Counted from the stretch's first letter, positions 15,388 to 25,716 are shown. The stretch is DNA of 37,387 bases from Nitrospinaceae bacterium (GCA_029261555.1 JAJDBB010000117.1:1-37387), one strand, 5' to 3'. Numbers and translations are program-made. The notes: generated by a model not told the origin, from the letters alone.

Positions 15388-16967
15388 ATAAAATATTAAT
15401 TTACGACACGACATTACGCGACGGATCGCAAAGCGAGGACGTGTCCTTCACCGTGGAGGACAAGGTTCGCATTGCGCACAAACTCGACGAGCTGGGCGCA
15501 AGCTACATCGAAGGCGGCTGGCCGGGGTCCAACCCGCGCGACGTCGAATTTTTCAAAAAAATAAAACATTCCAGCTTACATAACGCGCGGCTGACGGCGT
15601 TTGGAAGCACGCGCCACCCTTCAAGAAAAGCGGAGGACGATCCCGTTCTGCGGCAATTGCTCGAAGCGGAAACCGAGACGGTAACGGTGTTTGGGAAATC
15701 CTGGGATCTACACGTGACCGAGGCTTTGAACACCACTCTGGACGAAAACCTGCACATGATCGACGACACGGTCACATTTTTGAAAAAGGCCGGCGTGGAG
15801 GTGATCTTCGACGCGGAGCATTTTTTCGACGGCTATAAAAAAAATCCGGACTACGCCATGAAGGTGTTGAAAGCGGCGGAGTCCGCCGGGGCGGACTGGT
15901 TGATCCCTTGCGAAACCAACGGCGGCTCCATGCCCTGGGAAGTTCGCGAAATTTTTACCAAAGTCAAAGAGGCCTGCTCCACCCGGCTGGGAATCCACAC
16001 GCACAACGATTCGGAAACGGCGGTGGCCAACGCTCTTACCGCTATCCAATGCGGCGCCGAGCAGGTGCAGGGCACGATCAACGGTTACGGCGAGCGTTGC
16101 GGAAATGCCAACCTGGTATCCATCATTCCCAACATCAAGTTGAAGATGGGACTGGACTGCGTGACCGACGAGCAAATGAAAAATTTGAAGGAAGTATCGG
16201 CCTTTGTCGACGAACTGGCGAACAAGTCGCACTGGAACCACCAACCCTACGTCGGCAAGAGCGCCTTCGCGCACAAGGGCGGAATACACGTCAGCGCGAT
16301 TCAGAAAAACCGGGAGACCTACGAGCACATCGATCCCAAGTTTGTCGGAAACCGGCAACGTATCCTGATTTCCGATCTGTCCGGAAAAAGCAACATTTTG
16401 GAAAAAGCGAGGGAGTACAAAATCGACCTGGACTCCAAGGATCCAAAGATTCAGGAGATCCTGGAAACGCTCAAGACCTCCGAGAACCTCGGCTTTCAGT
16501 ACGAAGGCGCCGAGGCGTCGTTTGAATTGTTGATGCGCGACGCGCTGGGAGAGAAAAACGTGTTCTTTGATTTTATCGGCTACCGGGTGATCGTCGAGAA
16601 AAGGCGGGAGGACGAAGAGCCTATCTCCGAAGCCACGGTCAAAATCCGCGTCAACGGCGTTCAGGAAGTGACGGCGGCGGAGGGCAACGGTCCTGTCTCC
16701 GCGTTGGACAAGGCTATCCGCAAGGCGTTGATCAAGTTCTATCCTGAACTGGAAGAGTTGAACCTGTACGATTACAAGGTGCGCATTCTGGACAACCGTC
16801 GCGGCGTGGCTTCCAAGATCCGCGTTCTGACGGAGTCGGGCGACCGGCATTCCCGCTGGGGAACCGTCGGCGTTTCGGAAAACGTGATCGAGGCCAGTTG
16901 GCAAGCGCTCGTCGACAGCATCCAGTACAAGCTAAACGCCTTCTCCAAAGCCAAAGAGCAAGTTTGA
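15384..16967 (+). CDS. cimA: (R)-citramalate synthase
   Basis: CimA condenses pyruvate with acetyl-CoA to (R)-citramalate, giving 2-oxobutyrate for isoleucine without threonine deaminase. The 527-residue protein has the DRE-TIM barrel motifs: [21 protein letters not shown] (7-27), an ETNGG segment, the metal-binding [14 protein letters not shown], and [15 protein letters not shown], then a linker and a LeuA-type dimer/allosteric domain (about 385-515) that usually senses isoleucine. The subgroup is CimA (LeuA_type3) rather than 2-isopropylmalate synthase, judged by LRDGSQ...VSF and the length. The start overlaps the lysC stop (ATGA). The stop lies 9 bp from the convergent glnE stop, with no evident terminator between. 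Confidence 0.94.
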   Translation: MNKILIYDTTLRDGSQSEDVSFTVEDKVRIAHKLDELGASYIEGGWPGSNPRDVEFFKKIKHSSLHNARLTAFGSTRHPSRKAEDDPVLRQLLEAETETVTVFGKSWDLHVTEALNTTLDENLHMIDDTVTFLKKAGVEVIFDAEHFFDGYKKNPDYAMKVLKAAESAGADWLIPCETNGGSMPWEVREIFTKVKEACSTRLGIHTHNDSETAVANALTAIQCGAEQVQGTINGYGERCGNANLVSIIPNIKLKMGLDCVTDEQMKNLKEVSAFVDELANKSHWNHQPYVGKSAFAHKGGIHVSAIQKNRETYEHIDPKFVGNRQRILISDLSGKSNILEKAREYKIDLDSKDPKIQEILETLKTSENLGFQYEGAEASFELLMRDALGEKNVFFDFIGYRVIVEKRREDEEPISEATVKIRVNGVQEVTAAEGNGPVSALDKAIRKALIKFYPELEELNLYDYKVRILDNRRGVASKIRVLTESGDRHSRWGTVGVSENVIEASWQALVDSIQYKLNAFSKAKEQV

Positions 16968-16976
16968 TCCAACTTA

Positions 16977-19900
16977 CTAGATTGCGGAGCGGAGCAGGGC
17001 GCCTACAGTTTTTCTGAACAGGGCGCGCACTTCCTCGGTCGATTGCTGATATTGGTCGCGAAGAGACTGCGCGGGGTCGCCGCCGTCGGCGTCGAAACGC
17101 ATTAACCTGCCCAGTTGCGCCGCGGCGACCTCGTCTTTGGGAAGATAATTCGTCGGCGCCTGGCCGATGATTCTCAAGGCGCATTCCAGGTTCCGTAAAA
17201 ACAAATAGTAGCGCCGGAGTTTTTCGACGTCGTCCTGATCGAGAATGCCGCCTTCGCCCAGGGCCTGAAGAGCCTCGAAGGTGTTGGTCAGCCGCAATCT
17301 GGAATGCCGCATTCCGTGCATGAGTTGCAGGATTTGTACGGCGAATTCAATATCCGCCAGCCCCCCGAAACCCAGCTTGACGTTTTTCCCCTTTTTGAAT
17401 TCCAATGCCAGTTCTTTTTCCATGCGCTCCCGCATGCGCGAAATTTCGATCAGGGAATCGCGGTCCAGCTTTTCGCCGTAGACGAACTCCTGCGCCGTCT
17501 GGATAAATTTTTCGCCCACCGCCGGATCGCCGGCGACGAAACGCGCGCGGGTCAGCGCCTGCCGCTCCCATATTCGGGCGCGGGTTTTAAAATAATCGCG
17601 ATAGCTCTGGACGGAATGGACGATCAAACCCTGGTTGCCTTCGGGGCGAAGCTCCGTGTCGATCTTGTACGCGAACCCGACGGAGGTGGTTTCCGACGTC
17701 GCTTTGTAAATCCATTGGGCGAGCGCGGCATAATGGCTCACACATTCCTCCGGAGGCAAGGCGGAGTCCCCTTCTTCCTCGTCGTAAACGAACACCACGT
17801 CGAGATCGGAATCGAAATTGAGTTCGCATCCTCCCAGCTTGCCCAGTCCGATGACGGCGAAATTTTCCGCCGTAAATTTTCCTGCGCTCGTTTGACCGGG
17901 CATTTGCGTCCCGGCCAAATCCAAGGCCGCCTGCATATAGACGTCGGCCAATTGCGAAAGGTCGGCCAGAGTTCCCGGGAGATCGACTTCCTGAACGAGG
18001 TAGCGCAGTCCAATCCGCAACTCCTCGCCTTGCTTGAATTTTCTCAGGAAAATATTTTTAGCGTCGAAGCCCGTCTGGGACGCCAGGCCTTGTTTGAGGT
18101 CCTGGACCATTTTGCTCTGCGCCTTGAAGCGGTAAATCGACTCCGGGTCCAGCACAGCGTCCATAAGGTTGGGCCGCTTGATCAATAATTGGGACAGGTA
18201 ATCGCTGGCGCCAAACAGAGCTATCATCAACTCCAGAAACTTGTCGTTATTTTTGAAAAGTTCGAGGAAGGAATTCCTCGCCCGGCTGGCTTCTATAAAC
18301 TTGACGAAATTCTCTACGGCAGAATTGGGTTTGGGCGTCGCGGCGCAATGCCGTAAAAGGGCCGGGACAACGCTGTAAAATACCTGGATATTTTTTTCCG
18401 TGGGGAGGGAAAAGTCCGACCCGTCGCGCAGGGATTTTAAAAAGCGAAACGCCCGCGCGGGATCCTCAAAAGGAAATTCCTCCAGCAGTTGCGGAGAAAA
18501 CTCGTTTTCGGCCAGGGGTCGGGCGCCTCGCCTGGCAAACGTCTGCGCTCTATCTTGCTTGTCGCTCTCCTCCGCAAACAGGCTGGAAAAAATATTACCC
18601 ACAAAATTTGTGTGGCGTTCAAATTCCGCGTTTAGATTTTCCACGAACTCCTCGTCGGAGGAACCGGTCAGTCTCATTTTTCTCGCCAAAGCGGCCAGGC
18701 TTTTTTCGTCTTTGGGCAGTCGGTGGGTCTGAAGGCCAAAAGCGATCTGAACCCTGTTCTCCAGATTGCGCAAAAACGTCCAAGCGGACAGCAATCCCTC
18801 ATATTCTTCCTGGGTAAAAAATTCAAATTCCTTCAACACCGCCAGGGCGTCGAGCGTGTGGCGCTCCCAAAGGCGTTTGTCCCGGCCTCCGAATAATAAC
18901 TGGTGCATCTGAACGATGAATTCGATTTCACGAATCCCGCCGAATCCCAGTTTGATATTTCCCGCCTCGACCTTTTTGTCCTTGAGAGTCTGATCGATCC
19001 TGCTCTTCATGGCCTTGGCCTTGTCCACGGCGGTGAAATCCAGATGGCGGGGATAGATAAACGGTTCCAGAATGGAGAGCAGTTCGGCGCCCAGCGCTTC
19101 GCTTCCGGCGCACACGCGAGCCTTGATCAGGGCTTGCCGTTCCCAGGTTTTCCCCCAGGACTCGTAATAAATTTCGCTCCCGGCCAGGGAATTGACGATC
19201 TCGCCGCTGGGTCCTTCGGGTCGGAGATCGAGATCGACGCGAAAGACCGCGCCCTCGGAGGTGATATCGTTGATGGCCTTGGTGATTAACTGCCCGAGCT
19301 TGGTGAAATATTCATGGTTGCTGAGGCTGGCAATATTTTTATTTTCCGCAGTCGGGTGGGTTTCGCCTTCGCTGGAGGTGTAGACATAAATGAGGTCGAT
19401 ATCCGAACTGAAGTTCAGCTCTCGTCCGCCCAGCTTGCCCATTCCAAAAATAGCAAACTCGGTTTCCCGAGGTTCTCCATTGACGGTTTCGTGAAAAGGG
19501 GCGCCGTGTTTTTTCTTCAGTTTTTTATCCGCGTACTCATAGGCCGATTGCAGGCAGACGTCGGCCAGGTTGGAAATATCCTCGACGGTTTCCCTCGCGT
19601 CGGCCTTGCCCAGCAAATCGCGCAAACCGATGCGCACGTATTCTCTTTTTTTAAATTGGCGCAACAGAGACGGCGTGTCGTCGGTCAAATATTTTTCGCC
19701 CGCAAACTCGTAATAATCCCGGAACAACACGTCCCGCGACCGGGATTGGTTCAAGGCTTCCGGTTGCGCGAGCCAATCAAAAATTGAAGGCTCCCGGAGC
19801 AGGGAATCGGTCAACACCTGGCTTCCGGAAAATAGAACGGACAAGGCGTTTAAAAGATCGGGGGAGACGGCGAGGAATGAATAGAAATGATCCTTGTCAA

Positions 19901-20168
19901 AAATCTTTTCCGCGAATCGCTCGAAATTGGAAAGAGCCAGATCGGGATCGAAGGATTTGCCGACGGCCTCAAGAAGCGCGGGAAAAAACCCGGGATACAA
20001 CTCCTGGAAATTGGCTTGCTCCGCCAACCCCAGACAATTTGTCCAGACGGTTTTTGTTTCTCGAAAACCATATTCCACGAGGGATTGGTCCAGCGCTTCG
20101 TTGAAGGGGTCTTGCCTGTAAAGAGCTGCAAAAAAATCCATGACGTTTGTGTGTGTTGAACGGGCCAA
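16977..20168 (-). CDS. glnE: Bifunctional glutamine synthetase adenylyltransferase/adenylyl-removing enzyme
   Basis: GlnE adds AMP to, and removes it from, a Tyr of glutamine synthetase, under control of PII and glutamine. The protein of about 1060 residues (E. coli 946) has two nucleotidyltransferase domains with the GxGKLGGxELNFxSDxDxxxVY pattern: the N-terminal de-adenylylating one (about 242-262) and the C-terminal adenylylating one (about 768-790). Each is followed by its helical region (KLGFGGIREIEFIVQ and KLGFGGLADIEFAVQ). The frame opens with a TTG at 20168, 1 bp after the phzF stop; an ATG at 20141 is an alternative start, and neither has a clear ribosome site. It shares the strand with glnB, glnA and phzF, which makes a nitrogen-regulation neighbourhood. 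Confidence 0.94.
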   Translation of the reverse strand: MARSTHTNVMDFFAALYRQDPFNEALDQSLVEYGFRETKTVWTNCLGLAEQANFQELYPGFFPALLEAVGKSFDPDLALSNFERFAEKIFDKDHFYSFLAVSPDLLNALSVLFSGSQVLTDSLLREPSIFDWLAQPEALNQSRSRDVLFRDYYEFAGEKYLTDDTPSLLRQFKKREYVRIGLRDLLGKADARETVEDISNLADVCLQSAYEYADKKLKKKHGAPFHETVNGEPRETEFAIFGMGKLGGRELNFSSDIDLIYVYTSSEGETHPTAENKNIASLSNHEYFTKLGQLITKAINDITSEGAVFRVDLDLRPEGPSGEIVNSLAGSEIYYESWGKTWERQALIKARVCAGSEALGAELLSILEPFIYPRHLDFTAVDKAKAMKSRIDQTLKDKKVEAGNIKLGFGGIREIEFIVQMHQLLFGGRDKRLWERHTLDALAVLKEFEFFTQEEYEGLLSAWTFLRNLENRVQIAFGLQTHRLPKDEKSLAALARKMRLTGSSDEEFVENLNAEFERHTNFVGNIFSSLFAEESDKQDRAQTFARRGARPLAENEFSPQLLEEFPFEDPARAFRFLKSLRDGSDFSLPTEKNIQVFYSVVPALLRHCAATPKPNSAVENFVKFIEASRARNSFLELFKNNDKFLELMIALFGASDYLSQLLIKRPNLMDAVLDPESIYRFKAQSKMVQDLKQGLASQTGFDAKNIFLRKFKQGEELRIGLRYLVQEVDLPGTLADLSQLADVYMQAALDLAGTQMPGQTSAGKFTAENFAVIGLGKLGGCELNFDSDLDVVFVYDEEEGDSALPPEECVSHYAALAQWIYKATSETTSVGFAYKIDTELRPEGNQGLIVHSVQSYRDYFKTRARIWERQALTRARFVAGDPAVGEKFIQTAQEFVYGEKLDRDSLIEISRMRERMEKELALEFKKGKNVKLGFGGLADIEFAVQILQLMHGMRHSRLRLTNTFEALQALGEGGILDQDDVEKLRRYYLFLRNLECALRIIGQAPTNYLPKDEVAAAQLGRLMRFDADGGDPAQSLRDQYQQSTEEVRALFRKTVGALLRSAI

Positions 20169-20169
20169 G

Positions 20170-20961
20170 TTAAATTTTTAATTCTCCGGAGAAAACCACG
20201 ACGGCCTTGCCGCATAACGCCACACGGTCGTTCTCAAGGCGGACCTTCACCACGCCGCCGCGCCGGGACGCCTGATACGCGGTCATCTCATTTTTCCCAA
20301 GCTTGCCGCCCCAATACGGGCCCAGGCAACAATGGGCCGACCCGGTAACAGGGTCCTCGTCCACGCCAATTCCCGGAGCGAAAAAACGCGAGACAAAATC
20401 AAATTCCTCCGCGTCCGAGGAACTGGTCGCGCAAATCCCGCGCGCGGGCAGAGCGGCGACGCGTTTTAAATCCGGTTGCAGTTTGCGGACGGCGTCGGCG
20501 TTTTCCACCTCCGCCAAAAAATCGGAACCGTTGAATCCGGCGTAGACGATCCGTGTTCCCAGGGCCTCTTCCAATTCTTTTTTAGCGTCCGACGCCTCGG
20601 GGGGTTGGGCGGGAAAATTTAATTCGATCCATTGGCCTTTGCGTTCCGCCGTCAACTCTCCGCTTCGGGTTTGAAAGCGGGCGGCGTCCTGGGCGCCCAG
20701 CTTGCCGGACTCCCAAAGGACATGGGCCGAGGCCAGGGTGGCGTGGCCGCACAAATCAACCTCGGCTTGCGGGGTGAACCAGCGCAGGCGTGTCCCTCCG
20801 TCTTCTTCGTAAACGAACGCGGTTTCAGAAAGGTTCATCTCCGCCGCCAGGTTTTGCATCCAGACGTCGTTGCGCGGCGCGGACAACAAACAAACGGCGG
20901 CGGGGTTTCCTTTGAACGCTTCGTCGGCGAAGGCGTCTACTTGATAGATTGGAGTTTTCAT
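20170..20961 (-). CDS. PhzF-family isomerase/epimerase-like protein
   Basis: PhzF proteins share a two-lobed diaminopimelate-epimerase fold; the characterised member isomerises a phenazine precursor, while most bacterial members have unknown substrates. The 263-residue protein opens IYQVDAFADEAFKGNPAAVCLL and contains the catalytic-type Glu46 (MNLSETAFV), RWFTPQAEVDLCGHATLASAHVL (about 60-82) and, in the second lobe, GVDEDPVTGSAHCCLGPYW. The family length is normal. It lies between glnA, whose terminator separates them, and glnE, which starts 1 bp (or 28 bp) after its stop. No phenazine genes are present. Confidence 0.9.
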   Translation of the reverse strand: MKTPIYQVDAFADEAFKGNPAAVCLLSAPRNDVWMQNLAAEMNLSETAFVYEEDGGTRLRWFTPQAEVDLCGHATLASAHVLWESGKLGAQDAARFQTRSGELTAERKGQWIELNFPAQPPEASDAKKELEEALGTRIVYAGFNGSDFLAEVENADAVRKLQPDLKRVAALPARGICATSSSDAEEFDFVSRFFAPGIGVDEDPVTGSAHCCLGPYWGGKLGKNEMTAYQASRRGGVVKVRLENDRVALCGKAVVVFSGELKI

Positions 20962-21007
20962 GCGGCGCTCGAACAGTTTTCTTTAAAAGGTCGGCTTTTT
21001 ATATCAC

Positions 21008-21042
21008 AAAAAAAGCCCTCTGGAACAAATCCAGAGGGCTTT
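21008..21042 (-). terminator. Rho-independent terminator of glnA
   Basis: A perfect 12-bp stem, AAAGCCCTCTGG (21012-21023) with CCAGAGGGCTTT (21031-21042) and a 7-nt loop, is followed on the minus strand by seven T residues. It sits 31 bp after the glnA stop and would end the glnBA transcript before phzF. Confidence 0.88.
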
Positions 21043-21073
21043 GAGTTTTGTATCGAAATGGTCCAATGAAAAT

Positions 21074-22486
21074 TTAAATGTCGTAGTACATATAAAATTC
21101 CATGGGATGCGGTCGTACGCGCAACTCGTCGATTTCGTTCTCCTGCTTGTGACTGATCCACTGTTCGATCAGATCCTGGGTGAATACGTCGCCCTTCAAC
21201 AGGAAATCGTGATCGCTTTCCAACGCGCTGAGCGCTTCCTCAAGCGAAGTGGGCAGGGTGGGAATATTGGCCAGCTCTTCGGGACCCAGAGAATAGATAT
21301 TCTTGTCCAGCGGTTCGCCGGGATCGATTTTGTTTTCGATACCGTCCAGTCCGGCCATCAACATGGCTGAAAAGGCGAGATAGCCGTTGCACGAGGGATC
21401 CGGGAACCGGCATTCGATGCGCTTGGCCTTTGGGCTGGGCGAATACATGGGGATGCGGATCGAGGCGCTACGGTTCCTGCTGGAGTAGGCCAGGTTTACA
21501 GGGGCCTCGAATCCGGGAACCAATCGTTTGTAGGAGTTGGTGGTCGGCGCGACGATGGCGGCGAGCGCCCGTGAATGCTTCAAAATTCCGCCGATATAGT
21601 GCAGTCCCAATTCGCTCATGCCCGCGTAACCGTTGCCGGCAAACAAGGGCTTGCCGTCTTTCCAAATGCTTTGATGCACGTGCATGCCGGATCCGTTATC
21701 AGCAAACAAGGGTTTGGGCATGAAGGTGGCGGTTTTGTTATGCCGTTTCGCGACGTTCTTGACGATGTATTTGTACCAGGCCAAATTGTCCGCGCACCGG
21801 GTGAGAGAGGCAAATCGCATGGCGAGTTCGCATTGTCCGCCGGTGGCCACTTCGTGATGATGGCACTCCATGACCATGCCCGCTTCTTCCATGAGGAGCA
21901 TCATCTCGGTGCGGATATCCTGCAAGGTGTCGTTGGGCGATACGGGGAAATAGCCTTCCTTATGTCTCGGTTTGTGGCCAAGGTTGGGTTCTTCGTACTG
22001 TCCGGTGTTCCAGTTGCCTTCTACGGAATCGACGCTGTACATGGCGCTGTGGTGATTCAGTTCGTACTGCACGTCGTCGAAAACGAAGAACTCGGCTTCC
22101 GGTCCAAAATAGGCGGTATCGCCGATGCCGGTCGATTGCAGATAAGCCTCCGCTTTTTGGGCAATGTTCCTGGGATCGCGGGAATAGCGTTCCTTGGTGA
22201 TCGGATCGACGATGGTACAAATCAGGCTGAGAGTCGGAGCCTGGCAAAATGGATCCATCGCCGCCGTTGCCGGGTCCGGAATCACGAGCATGTCGCTGGC
22301 GTTGATAGCCTGCCAGCCGCGGATACTGGAGCCGTCGAAACCGGAGCCTTCTTCAAAAAGGTCTTCCGTCAATTCGCTGATGGGCACGGAAAAATGCTGC
22401 CAAGCGCCGAAAAGGTCCGTGAATTTCAGGTCCACCACGACTGCGTCGTTTTTCTTTGCAAAATCAACCGCCTCTTTTGGAGTCAT
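21074..22486 (-). CDS. glnA: Glutamine synthetase type I (adenylylation-controlled)
   Basis: GlnA makes glutamine from glutamate, ammonia and ATP and forms a dodecamer in the cytoplasm. The 470-residue protein contains the beta-Grasp start, the [12 protein letters not shown] motif (47-58), metal ligands in [10 protein letters not shown] (128-137), the [13 protein letters not shown]/metal motif (264-273), the Glu flap in [19 protein letters not shown], and the adenylylation Tyr398 in [11 protein letters not shown]. This Tyr, together with the glnE gene in the same block, indicates GSI-beta control by adenylylation. It lies 137 bp downstream of glnB with AGGGAGG before the ATG, so glnB-glnA is probably an operon. 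A strong terminator follows. Confidence 0.97.
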   Translation of the reverse strand: MTPKEAVDFAKKNDAVVVDLKFTDLFGAWQHFSVPISELTEDLFEEGSGFDGSSIRGWQAINASDMLVIPDPATAAMDPFCQAPTLSLICTIVDPITKERYSRDPRNIAQKAEAYLQSTGIGDTAYFGPEAEFFVFDDVQYELNHHSAMYSVDSVEGNWNTGQYEEPNLGHKPRHKEGYFPVSPNDTLQDIRTEMMLLMEEAGMVMECHHHEVATGGQCELAMRFASLTRCADNLAWYKYIVKNVAKRHNKTATFMPKPLFADNGSGMHVHQSIWKDGKPLFAGNGYAGMSELGLHYIGGILKHSRALAAIVAPTTNSYKRLVPGFEAPVNLAYSSRNRSASIRIPMYSPSPKAKRIECRFPDPSCNGYLAFSAMLMAGLDGIENKIDPGEPLDKNIYSLGPEELANIPTLPTSLEEALSALESDHDFLLKGDVFTQDLIEQWISHKQENEIDELRVRPHPMEFYMYYDI

Positions 22487-22623
22487 TGAAGCGCCCCCTC
22501 CCTATGAAAAATATTTATGTTCAATACTATTAAGTTTTATCGTTGTTTTTCTTGCGCAAAAAATATATTCAACTTCCGCCGCCACGCCCGTTTTCAGGCC
22601 TGGCAAACCGGATGGGTTGCCGT

Positions 22624-23001
<378 letters not shown>

Positions 23002-23132
23002 TCAACTTCCCCAAACGACGCCCGCTCCATCCTGAATTCAACAAACAAACCGTCCCCGGTTAAAGGGATTCGGTCGCACAAAATCGCCGGAAGAACCAAA
23101 ACTCCTTGCCACAGTTAAATGGAAGACGCCAG

Positions 23133-23161
23133 ATTCTATCAGAGCTTGGGGTCTCCTTCAA
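23133..23161 (-). promoter_or_regulatory. Sigma-70-like promoter for glnBA
   Basis: On the minus strand TTGAAG (23161-23156) and TAGAAT (23138-23133) are separated by 17 bp. They match the consensus hexamers at 4 and 5 of 6 positions. The predicted transcript starts near 23126. A poor sigma-54-like TGGCAAG lies just downstream but lacks a proper -12 element. Confidence 0.42.
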
Positions 23162-23290
23162 CGTATTTAAATTTAAGCCTCGGTAAATCAAAATTTATTC
23201 CGGGGGAAGCGATTTTAATTTAAATTTGGGCACAGAAATCCTCCAGGGGACAAAATTCATTAACAATTTTCGTGCCACAATTCCAAATTA

Positions 23291-23324
23291 AAAGGAGTTT
23301 TAGTTGAAAGCTCAAAACTCCTTT
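23291..23324 (-). terminator. Hairpin, possible terminator after purBC
   Basis: AAAGGAGTTTT (23291-23301) and AAAACTCCTTT (23314-23324) form a perfect 11-bp stem with a 12-nt loop. On the minus strand the stem is followed by TAATTT, a weak T tract. It stands about 260 bp beyond the purC stop and before the glnB promoter, where a terminator would be expected. Confidence 0.45.
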
Positions 23325-23452
23325 GATAAATAAAGATTTATGGGCAACCGAACGCGATTGCCAAGTTCGAATGAAACGGGGAACTATAGGATGGACGCCC
23401 TTCTTTATGGCAGGAGTAAAAAATGTTGATAAAAAATGAGGCAAATACCAGG

Positions 23453-23611
23453 CCAGCGTGCCGCTGGACCCAGTAGTTGGCGATTGAAAATTGATTCTCA
23501 ACTCGAACTCGAACCCATCGTTCTTTCGTTTCTACATTCGAGTTGCAAACTCACCGTAGCCTGTAGCTTCCAAAAACAAGTTGCAACTATTTGCCCCCGG
23601 CGCCTTCGCCG
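23453..23611 (-). repeat. Dispersed 3'-end repeat, copy B (full), at the purC stop
   Basis: This is the best complete copy. On the minus strand it begins with the hairpin CGGCG-AAGG-CGCCG (23611-23598), then GGCAAATAGTTGCAAC, a core with CTACGGTGAGTTTGCAACTCG, then TTCGAGTTCGAGTT and TTTTCAATCGCCAACTACTG, and ends in the hairpin CCAGCG-GCA-CGCTGG (23467-23453). Most of the core aligns with 33101-33290, and its proximal half with 34573-34655. The last residues of PurC are encoded within its first hairpin. Confidence 0.8.
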
Positions 23612-24309
23612 CAAATCAACTGATACACTTCCTGATACTTTTCTTCCACGTTGCCGAGGTTGAACCGGAACCGGTCCTTGTCCATCTTCTCTCCCGTCTC
23701 CCAGTCCCACAGCCGGCATCCGTCGGGGCTGATCTCGTCGCCCAGTAGCACCTCTCCCTTGTGCCGGCCAAACTCCAACTTGAAATCCACCAGCCGTATG
23801 CCGCGCTGTTTGAAAAACTCCACCATCAACTCGTTGATCTTGAATCCCTGCTCTTTGAGCAACGCCACCTCCGCGTCCGTCGCCCAGCTAAACTCCGCGA
23901 TGTGGTTCTCGTTGATCATCGGGTCGCCCAAGGGATCGCTCTTGTAATAAAACTCCAGGAGCGGTTGGCTTAAAATTTGCCCTTCCGGCAAGCCGGTGCG
24001 CTTGGCGAGACTCCCAGCTATCACGTTGCGGAGCACCACCTCGATGGGAATGATATCCAACTTTTTGACGACCATCTCTCGTTCGCTGGGCCGGTCGACA
24101 AAATGCGTCGGCGCTCCGTTGGCTTCTAGAAACTGGAATATCGTCGTAGAAATGTGGTTGTTGACGATCCCCTTATCGACGATGCTCCCCTTTTTAATCC
24201 CGTTGAACGCCGAAGCGTCGTCCTTGAAATATTGAATAGCCAGATCGGGATCGTCGGTGTGGTACAAAATCTTGGCCTTACCTTCGTACATTTGTTCCAG
24301 GCGCTTCAT
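23587..24309 (-). CDS. purC: Phosphoribosylaminoimidazole-succinocarboxamide synthase (SAICAR synthetase)
   Basis: PurC ligates aspartate to CAIR in step 8 of IMP synthesis. The 240-residue protein has the bacterial-type motifs YEGKAKILYHTDD (8-20), IQYFKDDASAFNGIKKGSI, EVVLRNVIAGSLAKRTGL and LVDFKLEFGRHKGEVLLGDEISPDGCRLWD, and ends with YQLI followed by the tail CGEGAGGK. That tail is encoded by the proximal hairpin of a dispersed repeat. AGGAG lies before the ATG. The gene begins 11 bp after purB, whose product acts on the PurC product, so the two form an operon. Confidence 0.96.
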   Translation of the reverse strand: MKRLEQMYEGKAKILYHTDDPDLAIQYFKDDASAFNGIKKGSIVDKGIVNNHISTTIFQFLEANGAPTHFVDRPSEREMVVKKLDIIPIEVVLRNVIAGSLAKRTGLPEGQILSQPLLEFYYKSDPLGDPMINENHIAEFSWATDAEVALLKEQGFKINELMVEFFKQRGIRLVDFKLEFGRHKGEVLLGDEISPDGCRLWDWETGEKMDKDRFRFNLGNVEEKYQEVYQLICGEGAGGK

Positions 24310-24320
24310 CGCCTCGTCTC

Positions 24321-25616
24321 CTATTTTTTAAACACACGGTTGAAAATTTTGTCTACGTTTCTCAATTGATTTTTTATATCGAACGCCGCCTGCAATTCTT
24401 TGGGCGAAAGCCGTTTGGCGACGTCTTTATCCGCTTCCAATAGTTCGCGAAAATCCGCTCCCTCTTCCCAGGCCTGCATGGCGTTTCTCTGCACCATGCG
24501 GTAGGCGTCCTCGCGCAGAACGCCTTTTTGCGTCAGCGCCAGCAGAACGTTTTGCGAAAACACCAGGCCGCGCGTTTGCTCCAGGTTGCGTTTCATGTTC
24601 TTCGGGTACACGACCAGATTTTCGATCAGCCGCGTCGTGCGGTCCAGCATATAATGAATCAATATCGTGCTGTCTGGACCAATCACCCGCTCGACCGACG
24701 AATGGCTGATGTCGCGCTCGTGCCAAAGCGGCATGTTCTCCATCGCCGCCATCGCGTTACCGCGCACCACGCGGGCCAGCCCGCTCATTTGCTCCGAGAC
24801 CACTGGGTTGCGCTTGTGCGGCATGGCGGACGATCCTTTTTGTCCCTTGGAAAAAAATTCCTCTGCCTCCAAAACTTCGGTGCGCTGCAAATGCCGGATC
24901 TCGACGGCGATCTTGTCGAGCGATCCCGCGATCACCGCCAGCGTGGTGAAATATTCGGCGTGTCGGTCGCGCTGGATTACCTGACTGGAAACCGGCGCGG
25001 GTTTGAGTCCCAGTTTCTTGCACACGTGCGCTTCCACGGCGGGGTCGACGGAAGCAAACGTCCCCACCGCGCCGGAAATTTGCCCAACGGCGATAGTCTC
25101 CCGCGCGCGCTCCCACCGTTTAATGTTGCGGCCCGTCTCCTCGTACCAGATGGCCAGCTTGAGTCCGAACGTGGTCGGCTCGGCGTGGATGCCGTGCGAA
25201 CGCCCGATCATCGCCGTGTTCTTGTGCTTGCGCGCCTGTTTGCGCAGGACGCCGTGGAATTTTTTGAGGCTCGCCAGAATCAAATCCGCGGCGGCGGTCA
25301 ACTGCACGGCGAACGCCGTGTCAACCACGTCCGACGACGTCAGCCCTTGGTGGATGTAGCGCGACGATGGTCCCACGTATTCCGCGACGCAGGTGAGGAA
25401 CGCGATCACGTCGTGCTTGACCTTGCGCTCGATCGCGTCGATCCGCGAGACTTTGAAATTAGCCTTGCGCTTGATCTGGGCGACGGCGGATTTTGGAATG
25501 CTTCCCTGCCGGGCCAAGGCCTCGCAGGCGGCTATCTCGATATCCAGCCAGATTTGGAATTTGTTTTCCGGCTCCCACAGGGAGCCCATTTCAGGCAACG
25601 TATAACGGTCGATCAA
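24321..25616 (-). CDS. purB: Adenylosuccinate lyase
   Basis: PurB cleaves SAICAR to AICAR plus fumarate and adenylosuccinate to AMP plus fumarate. The 431-residue helical protein belongs to the fumarase/aspartase superfamily: HQGLTSSDVVDTAFAVQ (89-105), the general-acid His141 in GRSHGIHAEPTTFG, and the flexible signature loop GSSAMPHKRNP (261-271). The frame begins with TTG at 25616; this start is supported by GAGGA 8 bases upstream and by the usual N-terminus IDRYTLPEM. It is followed by purC with an 11-bp gap and is divergent from the phosphatase gene at 25747. Confidence 0.97.
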   Translation of the reverse strand: MIDRYTLPEMGSLWEPENKFQIWLDIEIAACEALARQGSIPKSAVAQIKRKANFKVSRIDAIERKVKHDVIAFLTCVAEYVGPSSRYIHQGLTSSDVVDTAFAVQLTAAADLILASLKKFHGVLRKQARKHKNTAMIGRSHGIHAEPTTFGLKLAIWYEETGRNIKRWERARETIAVGQISGAVGTFASVDPAVEAHVCKKLGLKPAPVSSQVIQRDRHAEYFTTLAVIAGSLDKIAVEIRHLQRTEVLEAEEFFSKGQKGSSAMPHKRNPVVSEQMSGLARVVRGNAMAAMENMPLWHERDISHSSVERVIGPDSTILIHYMLDRTTRLIENLVVYPKNMKRNLEQTRGLVFSQNVLLALTQKGVLREDAYRMVQRNAMQAWEEGADFRELLEADKDVAKRLSPKELQAAFDIKNQLRNVDKIFNRVFKK

Positions 25617-25686
25617 CGGAGAGTTCCTCGCAAATAAAGGGTTTGATAATGTGGTTGAAGCGGCGGGGCTAGTTCGTTACCATTTA

Positions 25687-25716
25687 AGTATAGAATAAAT
25701 CCAATCTTAAACACAA
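25687..25716 (-). promoter_or_regulatory. Candidate sigma-70 promoter for purBC
   Basis: On the minus strand TTGTGT (25716-25711) and TATACT (25692-25687) are 18 bp apart, in an AT-rich patch 70-100 bp before the purB start. The -10 matches at 5 of 6 positions. No PurR-like operator is evident. Confidence 0.35.

Noticed and set aside
15708-16904. 398-residue minus-strand ORF opposite cimA
   Set aside because: It is the antisense shadow of a clear citramalate synthase and has no family features.
23102-23117. Sigma-54-like site upstream of glnB (TGGCAAG on the minus strand)
   Set aside because: The -24 half is fair, but the -12 half reads TTTGG with no GC at the required spacing.
23339-23390. 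tRNA-like patch with GTTCGAAT
   Set aside because: No acceptor, D or anticodon stems can be drawn, and the T-arm does not pair.
23220-23501. 93-residue minus-strand ORF between purC and glnB
   Set aside because: It begins inside a dispersed repeat, has no ribosome site and no recognisable domain.
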